Below are positions 18,565 to 27,630 of a stretch of DNA of 64,000 bases, piece by piece. Within the stretch, counting starts at the first letter, position 1, and each line of letters starts with the position of its first letter. Both the position numbers and the translations under genes were made by a program. Location: the NCBI RefSeq assembly GCF_000784735.1, contig NZ_JSYG01000049.1:1-64000 (forward strand). The letters run 5' to 3'. The notes beneath the pieces are model-generated. The model saw only the letters and a list, made by a program, of their open reading frames with translations, made no database searches and was not told where the DNA came from. This stretch comes from Dickeya undicola (lineage in GTDB: Bacteria; Pseudomonadota; Gammaproteobacteria; Enterobacterales; Enterobacteriaceae).

Positions 18565-19974
18565 ATGATGACTAAATTATTACCGAACGCAAACCGAAGC
18601 CATGAACCGACCGCAAAGCAATTGACCACGGATATTCTGGTCGGCCCCATCCTGCCGGTCATGCTTCGTCTGGCGTTGCCGACCGTTGCGGTTCTGGTGG
18701 TACAGACACTGGTGGGGGTCGTGGAAACCTATTTTGTCAGCTCGTTGGGTGCCGATGTATTAGCAGGGGTCGCCGTCGTTTTTCCCGTATTGATGCTGAT
18801 GCAAATGATGGCGAACGGCGGCATTGGTGGTGGATTATCATCGGCGATATCGCGGGCATCCGGCGCAGGTCGATGGCAGGATGCACAGGCACTGGTATGG
18901 CATGGCGTTATTATTGCGGGTGTGATGGGTGCCGCCTTTGCCGCTATTATCCTCATCGGCGGTAACGCCTTATATCACTTGATGGGCGTTAAAGGGCCAT
19001 CGCTTTCTGCCGCGTTAGCCTATTCAAATCTTATTTTTGCAGGGGCACCGCTGGTCTGGCTGGTGGCGTTGCTGTCTGCCGCCCTGCGTGGCGCAGGAGA
19101 CACCAAAACGCCTGCGCGTATCACCTTGCTGGGGGGCGTGCTCCTGCTGCCGATGTCCCCTGCACTGATCATGGGATGGGGGCCAATACCGTCGTTTGGC
19201 GTCGCCGGCGCGGGGATAGCGATACTGATTTATTACTTCTTTGCCACGCTACTACTGGTCAGGCATATGTGTTCAGCCCACAGTGTAATCAAGCTGTCCA
19301 TCACGCCGCTGAATTCCCGATTATTCAAAGATGTGCTTGGCGTGGGTTTCCTGTCGGCCATCGGTACGGTGCAAATCAATTTGACCGTTACCGTGGTGAC
19401 TGCCGTTGTCGGGCTGTTCGGACCTGATGTCATCGCCGGGTATGGCATCGCTTCACGGCTGGATTATCTGCAAATTCCGCTGCTGTTCGGGCTGGGCACG
19501 GCGATTATGACCATGGTTGGTGTCAATGTCGGCGCGGGTCAAAAGCAGCGCGCACAACGTATTGCCTGGGTTGGCGCTGTTGTCGCATTTACGTTTACGG
19601 AGTTAATCGGACTTGGCGTGGCGGCCTATCCGCACCTTTGGCTTTCGCTATTTAGCGACGATCACGCCATTTTATCGGCAGGCACCAGCTACCTGCAAAA
19701 CGTGGCACCGTTTTATGGTTCCATCGGCATTGGCATGGCACTTTATTTTGCCGGTCAAGGCGCGAAACGTGTGCTCTGGCCCGTGCTCGCCGGGACCGTA
19801 CGCATGGTGATCGCCGCGGTTGCAGGGTGGCTGGCTGTCACACAGTTTAATGCTGACTTGTCATCGCTTTTCAAGATCATCGCGCTGAGTGCTTTTGTTT
19901 ATGGTGCCATAACTGTAGCGGCTAGCTTCGGCATTGGACGGTCAAATCGCTTGGCAGTATCGACCGGGGCGTGA
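18565..19974 (+). CDS. MATE-family efflux transporter
   Basis: 469 residues with about 12 membrane helices in two homologous halves, typical of NorM/DinF-like cation-coupled multidrug exporters. The N-half contains MLRLALPTVAVLVVQTLVGV, then ALRGAGDTKTP between helices 5 and 6, a family hallmark. It is 32 bases downstream of the outer-membrane factor gene on the same strand and probably shares its TetR-controlled promoter. The combination of an RND exporter and a MATE exporter under one repressor is noteworthy. Confidence 0.9.
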   Translation: MMTKLLPNANRSHEPTAKQLTTDILVGPILPVMLRLALPTVAVLVVQTLVGVVETYFVSSLGADVLAGVAVVFPVLMLMQMMANGGIGGGLSSAISRASGAGRWQDAQALVWHGVIIAGVMGAAFAAIILIGGNALYHLMGVKGPSLSAALAYSNLIFAGAPLVWLVALLSAALRGAGDTKTPARITLLGGVLLLPMSPALIMGWGPIPSFGVAGAGIAILIYYFFATLLLVRHMCSAHSVIKLSITPLNSRLFKDVLGVGFLSAIGTVQINLTVTVVTAVVGLFGPDVIAGYGIASRLDYLQIPLLFGLGTAIMTMVGVNVGAGQKQRAQRIAWVGAVVAFTFTELIGLGVAAYPHLWLSLFSDDHAILSAGTSYLQNVAPFYGSIGIGMALYFAGQGAKRVLWPVLAGTVRMVIAAVAGWLAVTQFNADLSSLFKIIALSAFVYGAITVAASFGIGRSNRLAVSTGA

Positions 19975-20167
19975 TTTGGCAAAGCCATCGGGCCACTCAA
20001 TTTGTAATAGTAACCACCATTATAGGATTATCGTAATGTTATGAATGAAAAATCAGGACTCAATATGGATCGCGGGAAATAATATTCAGACCGTTCTAAC
20101 TGAGTGAATATTAAACATCGAGATACCGCATTTATATTTATTACTAATATTCAGGAGAATATTAACC

Positions 20168-20791
20168 ATGAAGAGAATTTGGTTGATTCTGGCAAGCATA
20201 ATCCTTGCTTTTAACGCCTTTGCTACACAGTTTACCGACGGCAAACAGTATAATACCTTAGATAAATCGGTTGCTGGAGAACCCCAGGTATTAGAATTTT
20301 TTTCGTTTAACTGCCCACACTGTTACCAATTTGAGCAGGTCTTTCATATTTCAGATCATGTAAAAAAAGAACTACCAGAAGGCATCCACTTAACTAAATA
20401 CCACGTAGAGTTCCTTGAACCTCTAGGAAAATATCTTACCCAGGCTTGGGCTGTGGCAATGGCACTGGGTGTAGAAGATAAAATATCTGCACCACTGTTT
20501 GAGGGTATTCAGAAAACACAGACGATAAAGACTGATGCTGATGTCCGAAAAGTATTTATTGATGCAGGTGTTAAGCCAGAAGAGTACGATGCAGCATGGA
20601 ACAGCTTCGTTGTGAAATCACTTGTTACCCAGCAGGAAAAAGCCGCAGCCAATTTTCAGTTGCAGGGCGTACCCGCTATGTATGTTAATGGTAAGTATAT
20701 AGTTAATATGCAAGGTATGGACATCAGCAGTACGGATGCCTTCGTACAGCAGTATGCCGAAACGGTCAAATTTCTAATCGACAAAAAATAA
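20168..20791 (+). CDS. DsbA-family thiol:disulfide oxidase (orphan paralog)
   Basis: 207 residues, with a signal peptide of about 19 residues ending in AFA. The thioredoxin-fold active site CPHC is at residues 49-52 and the cis-Pro is Pro169 (GVPAMY), so this should be an active periplasmic oxidase of the DsbA type. The gene is visibly more AT-rich than its neighbours, and no dsbB-like partner lies nearby. It may be an acquired accessory DsbA serving specific secreted substrates, or reoxidised by a DsbB encoded elsewhere. The main chromosomal dsbA is normally next to yihE, which is not seen here. Confidence 0.88.
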   Translation: MKRIWLILASIILAFNAFATQFTDGKQYNTLDKSVAGEPQVLEFFSFNCPHCYQFEQVFHISDHVKKELPEGIHLTKYHVEFLEPLGKYLTQAWAVAMALGVEDKISAPLFEGIQKTQTIKTDADVRKVFIDAGVKPEEYDAAWNSFVVKSLVTQQEKAAANFQLQGVPAMYVNGKYIVNMQGMDISSTDAFVQQYAETVKFLIDKK

Positions 20792-20897
20792 CGTAGATTT
20801 ATTAATAGCGCTGGGATCTGGTAATAGCCTGTATTACCCATAGAGATTCATTTTCCCAGATTAAGGTATCGACGTAATAGACTGACCAGTGAGCATA

Positions 20898-20932
20898 AAA
20901 AATCCAGAAATCGATAACGTTTCTGGATTTTT
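20898..20932. terminator. Bidirectional terminator
   Basis: AAAAATCCAGAAA pairs with TTTCTGGATTTTT around a 9-base loop, giving A-rich and T-rich flanks on both strands. It lies between the convergent dsbA-like (+) and crotonase (-) genes and can serve both. Confidence 0.85.
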
Positions 20933-21056
20933 CACAACCACTGTTTCCTTAACTGCTCAAATTACTCATTGGTATTTTTTAAGTCACCTTATTGGCGTCA
21001 AGATGCCTACCCATCTTGAGGATGTTGAGCCCAAACTCGTGATACTGGCTGCTTGT

Positions 21057-22016
21057 TCAGTTTCCATGAAAAATGGGAGTGCGACCTTCAGCTTGTGCCG
21101 CCATACCTTCAATAAAATCCTTCGTGCGGTAAAGCGCACTGTACTGTGCACCGAGTTTCGAGAAAGCTATTGCCTCTCCGGAATCAATGGCCTGATGTGC
21201 TGATGCCAAGGTAGCTTGCACACCGAGAGGGCCGCATGAAGCTACCTTGTTGGCGATAGCTATTGCTCTATCCATCATTGCCTGGGGCGTTTCGGCGATC
21301 TCTTGCAATATTCCCATTCGATATGCATCTTCAGCACGCCAATGGTCCCCTGTAAGCATGAATCTCATGGCGTTCCCCCAACCAGCCTCGCGAACAAAGC
21401 GAACCGTCGAGCCGCCGCCAGGGAAGCGTCCATGTGCGTTTTCATCCTGACCAAAGTTCGTATTCGCCGCTGCTATACGGATATCCGCTGACAAGAATAA
21501 CTCATGAGCCATATTCCAGGTATCGCCGTGCACAGCAACGATGAGTGGTTTGGAACGCTGCACTTGACCATAATTAAGAGGATTGATGACTCGCTGCAAA
21601 CCTGCCAGAGGACTTCCGTTATTGATGACTGACTTATATGCATCCACATCAATACCCCGAGAAAAATTCTCTCCGTGACCAAATAGGATGGCGACACGGA
21701 GCGAAGGGTCATGATCATAGTCGTAAATGGCTCGTGCTAGTGCTTGAAATGTCTCTGGGTCAATACGGTTTTGGATCGAAGGCCGATTGAGGCCTAATAA
21801 CGCCACCTGCCCTCGGCGTTCGATGGACAATGTCGTGTTTGATTCAAGCGGCACTTCCTCCAGAGTGGAGGGTTGAGGTGCTGTCTCTGCCAGCATTTGT
21901 TTTGTCTGTTCCACAGGGGAAGCGGATGTTGCCATGACTATCGTGGGTACAACTGCTGCGATGGTGGCAGTTGTCTTAATCAACAGACGACGCGTTAAAT
22001 CGAGTTTTTTTTCCAC
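21057..22016 (-). CDS. Crotonase-fold protein with Tat-like signal
   Basis: 319 residues. The first 30 form a twin-arginine-like signal (LTRRLLIKTT, Arg9-Arg10, then a hydrophobic stretch and AxA-type site near residue 29). From residue 60 it is an enoyl-CoA hydratase/isomerase-family domain: oxyanion-hole segments FGHGENFSRGIDVDAY and AVHGDTWNMAHELFLSADIRIA. Crotonases act on CoA thioesters and are normally cytoplasmic, so an export signal is unusual. It is divergent from an HxlR-type regulator gene. Either it acts on a non-CoA substrate outside the membrane, or the N-terminus is not a functional signal. Confidence 0.82.
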   Translation of the reverse strand: MEKKLDLTRRLLIKTTATIAAVVPTIVMATSASPVEQTKQMLAETAPQPSTLEEVPLESNTTLSIERRGQVALLGLNRPSIQNRIDPETFQALARAIYDYDHDPSLRVAILFGHGENFSRGIDVDAYKSVINNGSPLAGLQRVINPLNYGQVQRSKPLIVAVHGDTWNMAHELFLSADIRIAAANTNFGQDENAHGRFPGGGSTVRFVREAGWGNAMRFMLTGDHWRAEDAYRMGILQEIAETPQAMMDRAIAIANKVASCGPLGVQATLASAHQAIDSGEAIAFSKLGAQYSALYRTKDFIEGMAAQAEGRTPIFHGN

Positions 22017-22386
22017 TTGTATACTCCAATTTTGCTGGTCTACGGTTCTCGGTCGATATCACACGGTAATCAGTTCCACGACGATATGTGGCTAACAACG
22101 AGCGCACTGACAGGGTATGCAACATGGTCGGGGGCGGGCTGGAATGATGACCACAGCAACAGTGATGCTGACGTGGAAGTCAGTCCGACATTGATATTAT
22201 GGTAAATATTATAATAAGAGCTACTACCGATGCAATAGTTTGTCCGAATCGTGTATTGTGTGCAGGCATCCTAACGTTGTTTGAAACAGGCAGCTATGAG
22301 CGCTTAAAGGCACCTTTGCTGCTGATGGGGGTATCCCTATAATTAATCCCCATCCAAGGGATGAGGTTGGCTTGGAGATAGGATCT
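22017..22386. other. Divergent promoter region, crotonase/HxlR
   Basis: 370 bases between two divergent genes. Short open frames here lack ribosome binding sites. It presumably holds both promoters and the HxlR operator, but no clear symmetric site stands out to me. Confidence 0.5.
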
Positions 22387-22953
22387 ATGCGATCGAAAGG
22401 TTTTGATGGAATGGTGTGCTCAATTGCTGGCGTTATGGCTGCAATCGGTGATCGATGGGGTTTGCTGATCCTCCGTGACCTTGTATTCGGAATCAGCCGA
22501 TATGACGAGTTACGTCAATCCTCCGGGGTAACCAATACCACACTCAGCAATCGACTCAAACATCTTGAAGCCAATGGGCTCGTTGAGCGACGGCGCTATC
22601 AAGTGAATCCCGAGAGATTTGAATACTTATTAACCCCAAATGGCTGGCAACTTGCCCCGGTAATGGCGCTGCTTTCCCAGATTGGGGATAGTTTAGGCTT
22701 ATCCGGCGCTTCAGCTCCGCCGTTAAAATTTGTGAATCGAAAAACGGGTGCCGATGTACGGTGGAGCTTCATCGATCAGAAAACCGAAAAGCCGCTGAGC
22801 AGCGAAGACATTGCCTTTGAAGAGGGACCAGGCGCAGACGACTTGGTGCGTTGGCGGCTATCTCACACCAATCGCCGATATGCTTTACCACACCATGCCG
22901 AAACAGAGCGAATAACGCCTGATCATTCGCCGATGTCCAAAATAAAACAGTGA
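22387..22953 (+). CDS. HxlR-family transcriptional regulator
   Basis: 188 residues from the ATG at 22387 (GGAGATAGGATCT upstream); a TTG 15 bases earlier is less likely. The winged helix of HxlR/DUF24 proteins is clear: CSIAGVMAAIGDRWGLLILR, then ELRQSSGVTNTTLSNRLKHL and GLVERRRYQVNPERFEYLLT. The C-terminal 80 residues extend beyond the minimal domain. It is divergent from the Tat-crotonase gene and is its probable regulator. HxlR proteins often respond to reactive electrophiles or aldehydes, which is known of the family and not shown here. Confidence 0.88.
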   Translation: MRSKGFDGMVCSIAGVMAAIGDRWGLLILRDLVFGISRYDELRQSSGVTNTTLSNRLKHLEANGLVERRRYQVNPERFEYLLTPNGWQLAPVMALLSQIGDSLGLSGASAPPLKFVNRKTGADVRWSFIDQKTEKPLSSEDIAFEEGPGADDLVRWRLSHTNRRYALPHHAETERITPDHSPMSKIKQ

Positions 22954-22982
22954 ACAGGATTACCGCCTCACAAACCGCCTCG

Positions 22983-23411
22983 TTATAACAACGCTATCTG
23001 CTGAATAGTAAGATGGTGCGATAGCTCGCGTACAATGACCAGATAACTGATGAAGCCCGCATCATCGGGAAATTCGCCATCGCGCTGGGGGCTGCCGGAA
23101 ATAACATCCGCCACCCGGTTAAATACGTTCTCGATCTGCTGTTGAGTCAGTGTGTCGTGGCTGCCAGCACTATGGGCTATCGCTTTAAGGTAAGGGTCGG
23201 CGCACGAAGCCTGTTGCGCTACCTGACGCAACGCGGGTATTGCCTGAAGCTGGTCTTCAACGATAGCGATCGCCATTTCCACCTCATAAGGCGACGGGAG
23301 TTTGTGGTGGAAAAACTGGCGGGCAATGGCGCGATATCCTATCGGCAAGGTGATATCGGGAGTGGTGAACCGCACATGTTCTTCGCCGATAGTGAACGAA
23401 TCATTCATCAT
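22983..23411 (-). CDS. Hypothetical protein, possible operon partner of AraC gene
   Basis: 142 residues if it starts at the ATG at 23411, which has CAGGA six bases upstream; the frame stays open to 23441. No signal peptide or membrane helix. It is predicted mostly helical, with IGYRAIARQFFHHKLPSPYEVEMAIAI interrupted only by loops, and Cys at one position. I do not recognise a family. It starts 44 bases after the AraC-type gene ending at 23456, on the same strand, so the two are probably co-transcribed. Confidence 0.65.
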   Translation of the reverse strand: MMNDSFTIGEEHVRFTTPDITLPIGYRAIARQFFHHKLPSPYEVEMAIAIVEDQLQAIPALRQVAQQASCADPYLKAIAHSAGSHDTLTQQQIENVFNRVADVISGSPQRDGEFPDDAGFISYLVIVRELSHHLTIQQIALL

Positions 23412-23455
23412 CGTCATTCCTGAAACTGTCTGAATGACCAAAACAATAACGCTGA

Positions 23456-24466
23456 TTAATCGGAAAGGGAAACCATCCCCGCTGGTTTTTGCGGCTTCTG
23501 CGGTTCTCCAGGTTGAGAGCCATCTCCCCCGCTGCCCACCTTACGCCGTAATTCATCGATGTCGCGCTTTGGCGGTGCTCCGAAAAGGCGCGTGTACTCA
23601 CGGCTGAATTGCGACGGGCTCTCATAGCCAACGTTGAACGCCGCACTGGCCGCGTCCGAATCCTCGTTCAGCATCAGGCGGCGGGCTTCATTCAACCGCA
23701 TCCACTTTTGGTACTGCAAGGGGCTCATGGCCGTCAGTTGCCGAAAGTAATGATGCAGGCTGGATGTGCTCATCTGCGCATAAGCCGCGAGTTCATCAAT
23801 CCTGAGCGTTGCGGTGTAATTCATTTTTAGCCAGTCGATGGCCCGAGATACCCGGTGCCCCTGGCTTCCTACCGATGCAATTTGCCACAGCCGTGCCGCC
23901 TGATCGCTCATCAGCAGGCGATAGTGGATTTCCCGCTCGATAAGCGGTGCGAGCATCGGGATCGCGCCGGGTTCATCAAGCAAGCTCAACATTCGCCTGA
24001 AGGGGTCAATCAGCATCGGCGTGACCGTACCGATACCAATGCTCCTGCTATTTACCCGTTGTTCGGGTAAGGGCAACCCACCTTGTGCGATCAGCTCCGC
24101 CATGATGCGAAGATCGAACTTCATGGTCAGCCCCAGACAGGGACTTTCCGGGCTGGCAACATTTACTTGCGAATTGGCGGGGAGATCCAGCGACGTAACC
24201 AGGAAACGTTGGGTGTCATAAGCGTAGGCTTCACCACCCACCAGCATTTGTTTTTCCCCCTGAACCACGAGCACAATGCTGGGCTCGACCAGACAGGCGG
24301 TCGGCGGCATCGGCGCTTCACGTCGAAACAGCGTCAGGCTCGGAATCGGCGTAATACAGTCCATCTGACCGTCGGTCCATCGCCCGATCACCGCCGCCAT
24401 CGCCTCACACGCCACGCTGACCGCATCGGCATCGTGTCGTCTTGTTTGTTGTTCCTGATTCGGCAT
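23456..24466 (-). CDS. AraC-family regulator, YqhC-like
   Basis: 336 residues from the ATG at 24466, preceded by GGGAGAGGTGGT. The N-terminal AraC_N domain (SLTLFRREAPMPPTACLVEPS, then VVQGEKQMLVGGEAYAYD) and C-terminal AraC HTH pair (MSTSSLHHYFRQLTAMSPLQ) match the E. coli YqhC type. YqhC activates the divergent aldehyde reductase gene yqhD in response to reactive aldehydes. Here too the divergent neighbour is a YqhD-like iron alcohol dehydrogenase gene, starting 546 bases away across an ERIC element. The functional pairing is inferred from this arrangement. Confidence 0.85.
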   Translation of the reverse strand: MPNQEQQTRRHDADAVSVACEAMAAVIGRWTDGQMDCITPIPSLTLFRREAPMPPTACLVEPSIVLVVQGEKQMLVGGEAYAYDTQRFLVTSLDLPANSQVNVASPESPCLGLTMKFDLRIMAELIAQGGLPLPEQRVNSRSIGIGTVTPMLIDPFRRMLSLLDEPGAIPMLAPLIEREIHYRLLMSDQAARLWQIASVGSQGHRVSRAIDWLKMNYTATLRIDELAAYAQMSTSSLHHYFRQLTAMSPLQYQKWMRLNEARRLMLNEDSDAASAAFNVGYESPSQFSREYTRLFGAPPKRDIDELRRKVGSGGDGSQPGEPQKPQKPAGMVSLSD

Positions 24467-24662
24467 ACCACCTCTCCCGTCAGTGCCTTGTGGCAGCATA
24501 TCCCCCCGACACGATAGAGCCAATCGACAATCCCGACAGTTGGAGGATCAGGCAATAAATGCGGAGTATCTGTCTATCGATGGGCTGACGAGATCACGAA
24601 AAATGCATTCGGTCAGCGTAATCCCGGTCATCCCTCAGCACGTGTTTACGCTCCGTTCGGTA

Positions 24663-24933
24663 TATACCCAAAATAATTCGAGTTGCAGGACAAAACGTAT
24701 TGCGTTTTGAACAACGCGAAGCGTTGGCCCTTCAGGGCAAGGCTCATGTGAGCCTTGTAACGCGGCAAGTGAGTGAATCCCGATGAGCTTACTCAGGTAA
24801 GTGATTCGGGTGAATGACAAATTGGCGTAAGCCGATTTGAACGCTGCTTGCAGCGGCCCCAAAGGGGCGAGGCCCATGAAATGGGCCGAGTAACGCAGCC
24901 AACACACCTGCAACTTGAAGTATGACGGGTATA
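24663..24933 (-). repeat. Expanded ERIC element (271 bp), inverted relative to the first
   Basis: It runs from TATACCCAAAATAATTCGAG to the complementary TATGACGGGTATA terminus. It shares with the copy at 178-520 the termini, the core (GAATCCCGATGAGCTTACTC) and the hairpin modules around GGCTCATGTGAGCC, GCCCCAAAGGGGC and GGCCCATGAAATGGGCC. It lacks a block of roughly 70 bases present in the longer copy. It occupies half the control region between the YqhC-like and YqhD-like genes. Confidence 0.88.
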
Positions 24934-25012
24934 GAACGATTCAGTTCGCTCATCCCCACAGCCTGTGTCCGGCGGTTACATGAGCAGTCAGACAGATTTA
25001 AAGGATATCACG

Positions 25013-26161
25013 ATGGAAAATTTCACTTTTTTCAACCCGACCCAAATCGAATTCGGTGTCGGTAAAGAACAACAGATCGGTCAGCATCTGGCCGGGCATG
25101 GCATAAAAAAAGTGCTGCTCTGCTACGGTAGTGAACGCATCAAACGCGATGGTCTGTTTAACATCGTCAGCCAGAGTCTCTCTGGGCAAGGCATCGAACT
25201 GATCGAATGCGGCGGCATCGTCAGTAACCCGGTTATCTCGACGGTGCGGGAAGGTATCGACCTGGCAAAAGCACATCAGGTTGACGCCATTCTGAGCGTC
25301 GGCGGCGGCTCAGTGCTCGACAGCGTCAAGGCGATTGCAGCCGGTGTCCACTACAACGGCGATGTCTGGGACTTGTTTACCGGCAAAGCACCCGTTGAAT
25401 CGGCACTACCGCTGTTCGCCATTCTGACGCTGGCCGCCACCGGTAGCGAAATGAACCCCGCCGCGGTGGTTACCAATGACGAAACCAAAGAGAAGTTCTT
25501 TATTTCGTCACCTGCACTGTTCCCCAAAGTCTCCATTGTTAACCCGGTACTGATGCAGGGTGTTCCTCGTAACTATCTGGTGTATTCCGCTTCGGATGTC
25601 ATCGCTCATTTGATCGAGGTTTATTTCACCGCAACGGTACACCCCAACCTGCAATCACGGCTGGTTGAATCCCTGATCAACACGGTCATCGAGACAACTG
25701 AAGCATTGCTTGCCGATGAAACAGACTATAACAGCCGCGCACAGTTCGCGTGGGCCGCGACATTGGCGTTGAATGGCCTGACTTTTTCCGGCGCAGCAGG
25801 CTTTAGCTACCCCAACCACGCCATTGAACACTCGCTTTCCGCACTGTTCAACGTGCCGCACGGCGCTGGCTTGTCGGTGGTGGTCCCGGCCTGGATGAAA
25901 TGGTACATCGGCCGCAATCCGGCGCAGTTCGAACGATTTGCCCGCAACGTATTTGGCGTCGATACCGGCGAACAAGGCATTACCGCGCTGGAAGACTGGT
26001 TCAATAAGATTGGTACGCCGACCCGCCTGCCACAGTTAGGCATTGAGGAAAGCGCTTTGCCAGACATCGTTGCAAACGTGCAGAACAACGTCCGTGTCTT
26101 TGGTCTTGCCGACACGTATACCCCAGCTGTGGTGACCGACATTCTGAAGAACGCGTTGTAA
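25013..26161 (+). CDS. Iron-containing alcohol dehydrogenase, YqhD/BDH-like
   Basis: 382 residues from the ATG at 25013, preceded by AAGGATATCACG; an upstream in-frame ATG at 24965 has no site. The nucleotide loop GGGSVLDSVKAIAAG (about 97-111) and metal ligands Asp195, His199, His269 and His283 are visible, the last two with the 14-residue spacing of E. coli YqhD. The family reduces short-chain aldehydes with NADPH. Divergent from a YqhC-like regulator gene. A secreted hydrolase gene follows 82 bases on, where E. coli has dkgA. Confidence 0.9.
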   Translation: MENFTFFNPTQIEFGVGKEQQIGQHLAGHGIKKVLLCYGSERIKRDGLFNIVSQSLSGQGIELIECGGIVSNPVISTVREGIDLAKAHQVDAILSVGGGSVLDSVKAIAAGVHYNGDVWDLFTGKAPVESALPLFAILTLAATGSEMNPAAVVTNDETKEKFFISSPALFPKVSIVNPVLMQGVPRNYLVYSASDVIAHLIEVYFTATVHPNLQSRLVESLINTVIETTEALLADETDYNSRAQFAWAATLALNGLTFSGAAGFSYPNHAIEHSLSALFNVPHGAGLSVVVPAWMKWYIGRNPAQFERFARNVFGVDTGEQGITALEDWFNKIGTPTRLPQLGIEESALPDIVANVQNNVRVFGLADTYTPAVVTDILKNAL

Positions 26162-26243
26162 CCGTTGAGTTGTGACACTCCCCTGATAAGGCCAGTGTTC
26201 CTTATCAGGCGGTATCCCGTAATCATTTAATGAGATAATCCAC

Positions 26244-27335
26244 ATGAGCAGCCTGCTTTCCCGCAATAGGTTCATTCAAAACGCTATCGCCATTTGCGTA
26301 GCGACAATATTGACCAGCGTCCAGCCGGTGCTGGCGCAGTCCCCTTCCGCGTCAGCCAATGGCGATGCCCTGCAATTGACGCAGGAATGGGATAAAACGT
26401 TTCCGAAAAGCGATAAAGTCGACCATCGGAAAGTCACCTTCAAAAACCGCTACGGCATCACCCTGGCCGCCGATCTGTATTTGCCGAAAAACCGTGGCAA
26501 CCAGCAACTGGCAGCACTTGCGATCAGCGGTCCTTTTGGCGCGGTAAAAGAGCAGTCTTCCGGCCTGTATGCGCAAATCATGGCCGAGCGCGGCTACGTC
26601 ACACTGGCCTTCGACCCGTCTTATACCGGCGAAAGCGGCGGAGAGCCTCGCAATGTGGCGTCACCGGATATCAATACCGAAGATTTCAGCGCCGCGGTCG
26701 ACTTTCTCGGTTTGCAGCCTTTTGTTGATCGCAGCCGTATCGGCATTATCGGCATATGCGGTTTCGGCGGCATGGGGCTAAACGCCGCCGCGGTGGACAA
26801 ACGCATCAAAGCCGTTGTCACCACCAGCATGTATGACATGTCCCGCAGCATGGCGAAAGGCCTCAACGATAGCCTGACCAACGCGCAGCGCACCGAAATG
26901 CTGGAGAAAATGAGCCAGCAACGCTGGGTTGACGCCCAGAAAGGCACGCCTGCCGCCGGTCCCCGCATTTTGCCGGAGAAACTGGACAGCACACCCAATC
27001 CGATCATCAAGGAGTTTTTCGAGTATTACCGCACACCGCGCGGCTATCACAAGAACTCACCGAACTCCACTGGTGCCTGGACTGCCACCACGCCGCTGTC
27101 ATTCATGAACATGCTGCTGCTGACCTACGTGAACGAAATCTCGCCGCGCCCGATCCTGCTCATCGCTGGTGAGAATGCGCACTCGCGTTATTTCAGTGAA
27201 GACATCTATCAGGCAGCAGCACAACCGAAGGAACTCATGATTATCAAGGATGCCAACCACGTCGATCTCTACGATCGCCTGGATAAAATTCCGTTTGATA
27301 AGATTTCCGATTTCTTCCGCAACAACCTGAAATAA
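26244..27335 (+). CDS. Secreted alpha/beta hydrolase, YcjY/DLH-like
   Basis: 363 residues, with a signal peptide of about 31 residues ending VLAQ. The hydrolase domain has its nucleophile elbow at Cys172 (GIIGICGFGGMG), so the nucleophile would be Cys as in dienelactone hydrolases rather than Ser. The likely acid is in the ISPRPILLIAGENAHSRYF stretch and the His in DANHVDLYD. It lies downstream of the YqhD-like gene and may share its transcript. Substrate unknown; a periplasmic esterase or hydrolase of xenobiotic or plant-derived esters is possible. Confidence 0.82.
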   Translation: MSSLLSRNRFIQNAIAICVATILTSVQPVLAQSPSASANGDALQLTQEWDKTFPKSDKVDHRKVTFKNRYGITLAADLYLPKNRGNQQLAALAISGPFGAVKEQSSGLYAQIMAERGYVTLAFDPSYTGESGGEPRNVASPDINTEDFSAAVDFLGLQPFVDRSRIGIIGICGFGGMGLNAAAVDKRIKAVVTTSMYDMSRSMAKGLNDSLTNAQRTEMLEKMSQQRWVDAQKGTPAAGPRILPEKLDSTPNPIIKEFFEYYRTPRGYHKNSPNSTGAWTATTPLSFMNMLLLTYVNEISPRPILLIAGENAHSRYFSEDIYQAAAQPKELMIIKDANHVDLYDRLDKIPFDKISDFFRNNLK

Positions 27336-27630
27336 GCAATACGACGGCCATCGGGCGCGAAGTGTATTCGTTGCCAGATGGCCTGTCGGTATTTCATATC
27401 CGCCATCGTGTATAGCCGCACTGGTTTTACTCGCCGGGTTTGGACTGTTCATCCGGTTTATCACGCAGTGCGCCGCGAAAATACGCAAACCACCACACTG
27501 ACCGAGGCAGGCTACATCGGGTCGCGGCAAGCAAAATGTCACCTCGCTCCCCTTTTACCACGCATTGCAGGTACAATTCCCCACCAGTTACCTCATTCAC
27601 ATCCGCGCGTTATCACGCAATGAGTCCGAT

